From JAAEQD01 sp964521815 (GTDB lineage Bacteria > Zixibacteria > MSB-5A5 > UBA10806 > 4484-95): a DNA stretch of 6,356 nt. Below the pieces are notes generated by a model that was given only the letters and a program-made list of their open reading frames with translations, searched no databases and was not told the origin of the DNA. Both the position numbers and the translations under genes were made by a program. The DNA is taken from positions 1 to 6,356 of the forward strand of contig CAZFSN010000189.1 of the NCBI GenBank assembly GCA_964521815.1, in the 5' to 3' direction. This document shows positions 1-4,659 of this stretch, in pieces (within the stretch, counting starts at the first letter, position 1; every line of letters begins with the position of its first letter).

Positions 1-167
1 CTTAAAACCTCTATCTCGGTACGCGTTTTGGCCGAAACGAACACGACCGGAATATCGGATTTCTGGCATTGTTTGAGAGTTTCCTTCGCGAGGCCGGGGC
101 GGAAGGTTTGCTTGTCCAGAAGCGTGCCGTCCAGATCGGTGAATATCACATAATTATATTTAGTCAT
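1..167 (-). CDS. HAD-superfamily phosphatase, mannosyl-3-phosphoglycerate phosphatase family (N-terminal fragment)
   Basis: The first 55 residues of a gene that continues past the left edge. The N-terminus carries HAD motif I, DLDGTLLD (residues 11-18), whose first Asp is the nucleophile and second Asp the acid/base. Motif II follows as VFVSAKTRTEIE (about 42-53). The SxKTRxEI form of motif II is typical of the HAD-IIB mannosyl-3-phosphoglycerate phosphatase family, which also includes glucosyl- and mannosylglucosyl-3-phosphoglycerate phosphatases (MpgP, GpgP, MggB). The ATG lies 9 bp after the stop of the upstream glycosyltransferase, with no convincing Shine-Dalgarno sequence (only CAGGCA just before ATG), so translational coupling is likely. 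By position it is the last step of the pathway, removing phosphate from the glycosyl-3-phosphoglycerate made by the two upstream transferases in the cytoplasm. The substrate (GPG, MPG or MGPG) cannot be decided from this fragment. Cap domain and motifs III and IV lie outside the window. Confidence 0.82.
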   Translation of the reverse strand, partial: MTKYNYVIFTDLDGTLLDKQTFRPGLAKETLKQCQKSDIPVVFVSAKTRTEIEVL

Positions 168-176
168 TGCCTGATT

Positions 177-1454
177 TTAAACATCATCAAGGTCGGGATC
201 GGTATCGAAATGATTCTCCAGCGGTTTTTCCCATAACTCCAGAAGTAAGGGTTTCAGGCTTTCAAAAACAGCCGCATTCTCCTCTACGACTTTCTCCGCT
301 TGCAGACTGCTCATTGATTTGGTGGCATTTATAAAGGAAGCTATCCGGGCGTAATATAGCGGCGTCGATAGTTCGACTAATTTATACCTGTTGTGCTTCC
401 ATTTGCTGAAAGTGGCAGCGATCTCGAAAAGAATTCTTGTCCAGATTTTAATATCCAAATTGAAATTCTCGGCAGTCATTTTTGATGTTTTCTGTATTTC
501 CCGATATACCTCGTCTGAAAACACCTTTTTCCACAAAACACCGAAATACTTGTATCCAAATTTGAATTTGCGGACCAAAAGCTTCAAATCGACGTTGATC
601 GGCTCCGGTTCGGTGCCGGGATCCTGCCCGAAAATAGGCGTGGCTTCCGAACCCTCGATTGTCTTCCAGTAATTATAGTACTGCCCCATCAGCACGAATA
701 ATGTTGTTACTACCTGACGATACATCGGGGCTAAGTGCACCCCCGGGTCTTTGGCATCGTGAATTTTCACGCCGAGATGCGATTGGCAGGTTTTAAAACC
801 GTTGACTATGGCGCTGGTGGTCATCCAGATATCCACGCCGAATTTAGCGATATCGGTTTCCCAGACATCCTGATTCATGTAGAAATTGGCTGTCTTCTGG
901 GAAATGGCGAAATCGCCGCCGATGGGCTGGCGAATTCGCTTTCCATATAAGGTGCGGGTCAGGTTGTAGACCACGTTATTGGTGATAGTACCGTCGTATT
1001 TGTGACGGCAATAGATCGGGGCGACGAAGTCGTAGTCCTGGACTATTACCGGATCGAGCAGGTGTTTTACCCAATCACCGGTGATACTCCTCAAGTCGGA
1101 ATCGACTACCATGCAAGCCTTGACTTTTAATCTGTCGGCCGCTTCGAATATCGATCTCAGCGCCGTTCCCTTTCCGGCCGGCCCGCGATAGATAGTGACC
1201 AGCTTTTCCTGCCAGGGTTTAATGGGGGCGTCGTCGGCCATATCGCGCGTATCATCGGTCGATCCGCCATCGGCAATCATGATTACCGATCTTAAGTCTT
1301 TATAATGATGATAAAGTCCGTTGGACACCATTTCAATCACATGGCCGACAGTTTGCATATTATTATAGCAGGGTATGCCGACTAAAATATCGGCTTTTTC
1401 GATTAGTTCGATTCGCTGAGTGACATATGGTCTGAGAGAAGTGTAATATTTCAT
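177..1454 (-). CDS. GT-A fold glycosyltransferase, probable mannosylglucosyl-3-phosphoglycerate synthase (MggA-like)
   Basis: A 425-residue cytoplasmic transferase with no signal peptide or clear membrane helix. The N-terminal half is a GT-A (GT2-like) nucleotide-sugar domain: GIPCYNN (26-32), ADGGSTDDT (61-69), a glycine-rich GPAGKGTALR (91-100), the metal-binding DSD (118-120), GGDFAIS (179-185) and an acidic GVDIWMTT (206-213), likely around the catalytic region. Residues about 285-425 look mostly helical, are Lys- and aromatic-rich and end in an acidic tail; I do not recognise that part. The gene lies 9 bp after gpgS and 9 bp before an MPGP-type phosphatase. That is the arrangement expected for the phosphorylated mannosylglucosylglycerate route known from Petrotoga (GpgS, MggA, MggB), where MggA moves mannose from GDP-mannose onto glucosyl-3-phosphoglycerate. 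The specific assignment rests on context; the glycosyltransferase call rests on motifs. It could instead transfer glucose or another sugar. The ATG has no close Shine-Dalgarno; GAGGA inside the end of gpgS is about 14 nt away, suggesting coupling. Confidence 0.78.
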   Translation of the reverse strand: MKYYTSLRPYVTQRIELIEKADILVGIPCYNNMQTVGHVIEMVSNGLYHHYKDLRSVIMIADGGSTDDTRDMADDAPIKPWQEKLVTIYRGPAGKGTALRSIFEAADRLKVKACMVVDSDLRSITGDWVKHLLDPVIVQDYDFVAPIYCRHKYDGTITNNVVYNLTRTLYGKRIRQPIGGDFAISQKTANFYMNQDVWETDIAKFGVDIWMTTSAIVNGFKTCQSHLGVKIHDAKDPGVHLAPMYRQVVTTLFVLMGQYYNYWKTIEGSEATPIFGQDPGTEPEPINVDLKLLVRKFKFGYKYFGVLWKKVFSDEVYREIQKTSKMTAENFNLDIKIWTRILFEIAATFSKWKHNRYKLVELSTPLYYARIASFINATKSMSSLQAEKVVEENAAVFESLKPLLLELWEKPLENHFDTDPDLDDV

Positions 1455-1463
1455 TGGTCTTGC

Positions 1464-2675
1464 TTATTCCTCGTTATCCAGTTTGACAGCATCTAATAAT
1501 TTATGTTCAAAATCCGAGATCGCCGAAAAGACTCTGGACCAATTGGGTATCATCGGCGGGCCTAACGGATCATCAAGCACGGTCTCGGCGGCGGTTTTAA
1601 TCGCCCCGGAAAATACTCCGACCGCTACTTCCTCCTCATGCTTATCATATTTCAGACCGTTGATCATGGCATCCCCGCGATATTTGGTTATAGAATCTTC
1701 CGCGACTCTCTGATAGGCAGTTCTAAGCGAGTTGAAAAATCCGTAATTATAGATTACCCCCTCACCGGCCAGAGTGCGAAACACCGATTTGGCAATATCG
1801 ATAGCCATCTTATTCAAGCCTTTATTTTTATCATCGGCGGATAGCGCTTGATGTTTATGTTCGTAGTTATCGCATAATTCGGCCTGGCAGATTCTTTGCA
1901 GGGAGCAATTTCGGTAGATTTCGGCGAGGACGCCCATCTCCAGTCCCCAATCGGCGGGGATACGATTGATTCTGGCAAGTTCCGTTGTCATGGAAAATTC
2001 GCCGGCTAAAATGTATCTGAAACTGTTGAAATATTTCAGAATATCCATTTCGCCGCAGACTATCATCAACGCCCGGATTAAAGGCGTCACGAAAAGACGG
2101 GTGACCCGGCCATGCATTCTGTCGGTCACCCGGCTGTAAAAACCTTTGCAGAATTCATAATCGAGTTTGGTTGATGCCACCGGATAGATCAACCAGCCAA
2201 GCATTTCACGGGAATAGGTGACTATATCACAATCATGAAGGGCTATTACGCGGCTTTCTTTTTTGGCCAGGATATAGCCAAAAGCCATCCAGGTGCTGCG
2301 GCCTTTGCCGTCAGGGCCGGTATCAAGATCATATTCCTTTAACTCATCATACAGTGCCTGTACCCGCGGTCCATTGTTCCATATGATAGTGACCTTTTGA
2401 GGCAGTTGAGATAATAGTCGCTTGATCTCTTTAAATTGGGAATAGTCGGCCGGGCCTAATGTTAAAATTACTTCATTCAGATATTTAACGTTTTTCAACT
2501 CGTCAATTATTAATTTAAGCCCATGTCCATGTATTTCTGAGTATAACGAGGGTAAAATAAGGGAGATACTATTACTGGCGGCAAATTCGAGCAATTCGTT
2601 TTCGAGATGGTTTAAATCCGTTTCTTTCAACCTGTGGAATGTAGCCACGACTCCGTTCTGAAAGAAATCACTCAT
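1464..2675 (-). CDS. gpgS: Glucosyl-3-phosphoglycerate synthase (GT81)
   Basis: Transfers glucose from an NDP-glucose donor to 3-phosphoglycerate, giving glucosyl-3-phosphoglycerate, the committed step to glucosylglycerate-type compatible solutes. The 403-residue length and motif order fit bacterial GT81 enzymes: LILPSLYSEI (39-48) at the start of the GT-A fold, NNGPR (100-104), a GKGR loop (123-126) followed by STWMAFGY, the metal-binding HDCD (147-150) followed by IVTYSREML, FCKGFYSRVTDRMHGRVTRL (175-194), AGEFS (224-228), IPADWGLEMGVLAE (239-252), RICQ (261-264) and NYEHKHQ (270-276). The ATG is preceded by a strong AAAAGGAGG (2681-2689 on the complement) at 5 nt spacing, the best ribosome site in the operon. 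It lies 24 bp after the glycerate kinase gene and 9 bp before the second transferase. All the motifs I know for the family look intact. Donor choice (UDP-, ADP- or GDP-glucose) cannot be read from sequence. The related mannosyl-3-phosphoglycerate synthase (GT55) is less likely, given the GKGR/STWMAFGY and DWGLEMGVL signatures. Confidence 0.93.
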   Translation of the reverse strand: MSDFFQNGVVATFHRLKETDLNHLENELLEFAASNSISLILPSLYSEIHGHGLKLIIDELKNVKYLNEVILTLGPADYSQFKEIKRLLSQLPQKVTIIWNNGPRVQALYDELKEYDLDTGPDGKGRSTWMAFGYILAKKESRVIALHDCDIVTYSREMLGWLIYPVASTKLDYEFCKGFYSRVTDRMHGRVTRLFVTPLIRALMIVCGEMDILKYFNSFRYILAGEFSMTTELARINRIPADWGLEMGVLAEIYRNCSLQRICQAELCDNYEHKHQALSADDKNKGLNKMAIDIAKSVFRTLAGEGVIYNYGFFNSLRTAYQRVAEDSITKYRGDAMINGLKYDKHEEEVAVGVFSGAIKTAAETVLDDPLGPPMIPNWSRVFSAISDFEHKLLDAVKLDNEE

Positions 2676-2689
2676 CGCGCCCTCCTTTT
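2676..2689 (-). promoter_or_regulatory. Strong Shine-Dalgarno of gpgS
   Basis: The complement reads AAAAGGAGG followed by GCGCG and the ATG at 2675, a near-ideal match to the 16S rRNA 3' end at 5 nt spacing. It lies in the 24-bp gap after the glycerate kinase stop. The other starts in this operon have weak or no Shine-Dalgarno, so gpgS is probably the most independently and strongly translated gene. Confidence 0.8.
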
Positions 2690-2699
2690 TCGCAATAAG

Positions 2700-4043
2700 C
2701 TATTCGACAATCAAAACTTGTATATCCATAATATTTGTACCGGTCGGCCCGGTCTTAATTAGGTCTCCTGTTGTTTTAAAATAATTATAGCTATCGTTAT
2801 TGGCAAGATAAAAATTAGCGTCCAATCCGTTTGCTTTACCTCTTTCTACCGTTGAACCATCCGCGATGGCCCCGGCGGCGTCGGTCGGCCCATCGGTGCC
2901 ATCGGTGCCAATCGAGGCAAATGTGATGTTGCCAGTTCCTTCCATCGCAACGGCGGCGGCCAACGTCATCTCTTGATTTCGTCCCCCTTTGCCCCGGCCG
3001 GATAACGTGACCGTTGTTTCTCCGCCGCCCAGCAACATCCAGGGCTTATCGCCGGGCTGTTGCGAGGCCGATAGTTGTTTGGCCTGTTCTACCAGCTTAA
3101 GTCCGATTTCTTTAGCTTCACCGGTTATCTGGGAGGAAACGATTTGAACTTTATAACCCAGGTAACGAGCCGTCTGTTGCGCCATCTCCAGGGCTTTTTT
3201 ATTCGAACCGATGACCAGTTCTATATTCTTGCTGAATACCGCATTGCTCGGTTTGGGCGTATCTTTGATCAACTTTTTATAACCATCCCAGACAATGTCG
3301 GAAACGGACTGCGGCAGTTTGGTCATTAAATCATATTTGTTCACGGTATCGAAAACGTTTTTAAAAGTCGTTGGATCACCGACGGTGGGACCGGAACCGA
3401 TTGACGAAAGCTGATCGCCCACGACATCGGATATGGCCAGTGTGATTAACATAGCCGGCTGGGCAACCTCCGCCAGCCGTCCCCCTTTGATATTCGATAT
3501 GTGCTTCCGTATAGTGTTTATTTCATGGATATCAGCGCCGCAAGCCAATAAGGCCTCCGTTACTTGTTTTTTCTCTTCAAGCTTAATCGGCGGTTGCGGC
3601 GCGGACCAAATAGCGGAAGCTCCTCCCGAAAGCAAGCAGATTAGTATGTCGTTGGTCTCACAAGAGCCCGCCAGGCGAAGTGTTCGTTGAGCGCATAATT
3701 GGCTGTTTTTATCGGGTATGGGATGGCCGGCTTCCATAATATTTATATTATGAAGTGGTACTGAATGTCCGTATTTTGTGCCGATCAACCCGCCTTTCAA
3801 TCGTTTCATCAGGATATTTTCGGTGGTCTTCGCCATCACGGGGGTAGCCTTGCCGGCTCCAATGACATAGATATTATTGATTTTGCCAAGATCGATTATC
3901 CTGTTGCCGACATGCAGATTTTCATATCTTAATTTCAGGCATTCTCTTACCGCGCTTTCAGGATTTGCCGAATCAATCGCCCCCCAGATAACCCTGAGGA
4001 TATCCCGCTTATATTTCTGTTGTTTTTCGATTAATTCTGTCAC
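2700..4043 (-). CDS. gck: Glycerate 2-kinase, MOFRL/DUF4147 family (glycerate kinase type II)
   Basis: Phosphorylates D-glycerate with ATP, in this family typically to 2-phosphoglycerate. Old annotations call the same family hydroxypyruvate reductase. The 447 residues match the usual full length. The N-terminal DUF4147 domain has GAGKA (62-66), EAGHPIPD (104-111), LLSGGASAI (137-145), HISNIKGGRL (181-190), DVVGD (206-210) and GSGPT (216-220). The C-terminal MOFRL part has LLGGGETTV (337-345), GKGGRNQEM (351-359), GTDGTDGPTDAAGA (379-392) and TGPTGTNIMD (431-440). The glycine-rich loop is SGGAS where many relatives have SGGGS, a mild variation. The start is GTG: upstream in frame there is no other start before a TGA, and the alignment-like beginning RDILRVIWGAI fits the family N-terminus. 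No good Shine-Dalgarno precedes it; GAGAG is about 10 nt away. As first gene of the solute operon it probably recovers glycerate released on solute breakdown, feeding 3-phosphoglycerate through phosphoglycerate mutase. Confidence 0.94.
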   Translation of the reverse strand: MTELIEKQQKYKRDILRVIWGAIDSANPESAVRECLKLRYENLHVGNRIIDLGKINNIYVIGAGKATPVMAKTTENILMKRLKGGLIGTKYGHSVPLHNINIMEAGHPIPDKNSQLCAQRTLRLAGSCETNDILICLLSGGASAIWSAPQPPIKLEEKKQVTEALLACGADIHEINTIRKHISNIKGGRLAEVAQPAMLITLAISDVVGDQLSSIGSGPTVGDPTTFKNVFDTVNKYDLMTKLPQSVSDIVWDGYKKLIKDTPKPSNAVFSKNIELVIGSNKKALEMAQQTARYLGYKVQIVSSQITGEAKEIGLKLVEQAKQLSASQQPGDKPWMLLGGGETTVTLSGRGKGGRNQEMTLAAAVAMEGTGNITFASIGTDGTDGPTDAAGAIADGSTVERGKANGLDANFYLANNDSYNYFKTTGDLIKTGPTGTNIMDIQVLIVE

Positions 4044-4090
4044 GATGCTAATGCTCTCACGTGTTACAGTCTCGTGATGTTTCTTTAGAA

Positions 4091-4117
4091 ATCAAAATAA
4101 TCTTTAAATATTTTGAT
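4091..4117. repeat. 9-bp inverted repeat ATCAAAATA-N9-TATTTTGAT in the operon leader (operator candidate)
   Basis: The left arm ATCAAAATA (4091-4099) and the right arm TATTTTGAT (4109-4117) are exact reverse complements separated by 9 bp. The centre is about 60 bp upstream of the glycerate kinase GTG. The arms contain one G-C pair each, so an RNA hairpin would be weak, and a dimeric transcription factor site is the better reading. An exact further copy of the right arm occurs at 4206-4214. The background is very AT-rich, which raises the chance of coincidence. Confidence 0.45.
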
Positions 4118-4140
4118 ATTAAAATTAACCTAACCGAACA

Positions 4141-4181
4141 TTTACATAACATATATTAACTTAACTCAAGTAATATTACAA
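4141..4181 (-). promoter_or_regulatory. Candidate promoter region of the glycerate kinase-gpgS operon
   Basis: Two overlapping sigma70-like pairs can be read on the complement. One is TTGAGT (4164-4169) with a 17-bp spacer to TGTAAA (4141-4146). The other is TTGTAA (4176-4181) with a 17-bp spacer to TAATAT (4153-4158). Each box matches consensus at four of six positions. In such AT-rich DNA neither can be preferred. Either would start transcription about 90-105 bp upstream of the GTG, placing the 4091-4117 inverted repeat just inside the transcript start, where a bound protein could block elongation. Confidence 0.28.
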
Positions 4182-4216
4182 TTTGATGACATAATCAACA
4201 TTTTTTATTTTGATGA
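4182..4216. repeat. Direct repeats TTTGATGA plus a third TATTTTGAT copy
   Basis: TTTGATGA occurs at 4182-4189 and again at 4209-4216. The second copy lies within TATTTTGAT (4206-4214), identical to the right arm of the inverted repeat at 4109-4117. The first copy also forms a small palindrome TTGAT-N6-ATCAA (4183-4198). With the 4091-4117 element, this gives a cluster of TTTGAT half-sites across about 125 bp between the small membrane gene and the solute operon. Confidence 0.35.
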
Positions 4217-4240
4217 TACTCATAATTAATTAAATTATAT

Positions 4241-4435
4241 TCAGTTAGCTCTTGTTTTTTTCTTTAATCGCTGTCGGAAATAAAGGATTATGCTAAAAAC
4301 TCCTATAGCAATTAAAGCAATGCCGACAACATCCGAGACGATTGCGGACGGACCCAGATTACCCCAGAAATGGATAACCATCGTAATGCCAAGCATCCCC
4401 ATGAAGATACAGATAATTATTTGCGGAGTCTTCAA
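4241..4435 (-). CDS. Small two-helix membrane protein, function unknown
   Basis: A 64-residue ORF. Residues about 4-24 (IIICIFMGMLGITMVIHFW) and about 31-53 (AIVSDVVGIALIAIGVFSIILYF) are hydrophobic stretches long enough to span a membrane, joined by a short GNLGPS turn. The C-terminus is strongly basic (RQRLKKKTR), so by the positive-inside rule both ends should face the cytoplasm. The start is TTG; a run of five G (CAGGGGG on the complement) ends 6 nt upstream, a good ribosome site, and no in-frame ATG is available. An overlapping ATG two codons' distance upstream is out of frame. A promoter candidate lies upstream at 4489-4517. I recognise no family. It reads in the same direction as the solute operon but is 197 bp from it, so cotranscription is possible but unproven. 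The coherent hydrophobic pattern, ribosome site and codon-like composition favour a real gene. Confidence 0.55.
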   Translation of the reverse strand: MKTPQIIICIFMGMLGITMVIHFWGNLGPSAIVSDVVGIALIAIGVFSIILYFRQRLKKKTRAN

Positions 4436-4488
4436 CCATTTCCCCCTGTCTGATATATTTCGCCTTTTCTTAATTAGTTATCGGATTT

Positions 4489-4517
4489 ATTGTATATTTT
4501 TTTAATAATTTGCTGAA
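4489..4517 (-). promoter_or_regulatory. Candidate promoter of the small membrane gene
   Basis: On the complement, TTCAGC (4512-4517) is followed after 17 bp by TACAAT (4489-4494), five of six matches to the -10 consensus. The -35 box is poor (three of six). Transcription would begin near 4482, about 47 bp before the TTG start. Confidence 0.35.
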
Positions 4518-4538
4518 TATGGGCTTATTAAATATATA
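4510..4538 (+). promoter_or_regulatory. Candidate distal promoter of the glmL-like gene
   Basis: TTGCTG (4510-4515) and TATATA (4533-4538) are separated by 17 bp. Transcription would begin near 4545, just before the AAGGA at 4551-4555, and the leader RNA would include the 4575-4607 hairpin and the 23-codon ORF. The region is AT-rich, so chance matches are likely. Confidence 0.25.
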
Positions 4539-4559
4539 AATTACATTTTTAAGGAATGC

Positions 4560-4631
4560 ATGAAACAGTCAAATCATGCGCCGATTTCAATTGACATTGG
4601 CGGCATGTTTTATAATATTGCAAAATTATGA
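4560..4631 (+). CDS. Possible 23-codon leader ORF upstream of the glmL-like gene
   Basis: An ATG at 4560 opens a 23-codon frame (MKQSNHAPISIDIGGMFYNI and three more residues) ending in TGA at 4629-4631. AAGGA (4551-4555) sits 4 nt upstream, slightly closer than ideal. The ORF spans the whole 4575-4607 hairpin and ends 28 bp before the GlmL start. If translated, ribosome movement would open the hairpin, the geometry of a leader peptide. There is no homology evidence, and an ORF this short is easily produced by chance. Confidence 0.18.
   Translation: MKQSNHAPISIDIGGMFYNIAKL
4575..4607 (+). promoter_or_regulatory. GC-rich hairpin/near-perfect palindrome upstream of the glmL-like gene
   Basis: CATGCGCC (4575-4582) pairs with GGCGGCATG (4599-4607) with one bulged base (4602). 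The stem continues inward through G4583-T4598 (wobble), A4584-T4597 and T4585-A4596. After a single mismatch, T4587-A4594 and C4588-G4593 close an AATT loop. It is followed by TTTTATAATATT, so it resembles a weak intrinsic terminator or attenuator, and it stands out as GC-rich in an AT-rich spacer. It ends 52 bp before the GlmL start. No plus-strand gene ends upstream, so it is not an ordinary gene-end terminator. It could also be a protein-binding palindrome, since it overlaps the proximal -35 candidate. Confidence 0.45.
4591..4618 (+). promoter_or_regulatory. Candidate proximal promoter of the glmL-like gene
   Basis: A perfect TTGACA (4591-4596) lies upstream of TATAAT (4611-4616), but the spacer is only 14 bp, short for sigma70. 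A register with TAATAT (4613-4618) gives an acceptable 16-bp spacer. Transcription would start near 4625, leaving a leader of about 35 nt. The -35 box lies inside the hairpin's loop and right arm, so a protein binding the palindrome would block this promoter. Confidence 0.45.
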
Positions 4632-4659
4632 TAGAATATGGCTTTAACGATAAGGTGTG

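Noticed and set aside
391..950. Plus-strand ORFs of 93 and 71 codons
   Set aside because: Both are opposite the second glycosyltransferase gene, which has clear GT-A motifs. No ribosome sites or domains support them.
4290..4505. 71-codon plus-strand ORF opposite the small membrane gene
   Set aside because: It covers the same hydrophobic region on the other strand, where shadow hydrophobicity is expected. The minus-strand frame has a better ribosome site and a coherent two-helix, basic-tail layout.
4436..4659. Cobalamin riboswitch ahead of the glmL-like gene
   Set aside because: The 224-bp spacer is AT-rich, has only one compact hairpin and shows no B12-box-like GCCACTG segment or multi-stem architecture.
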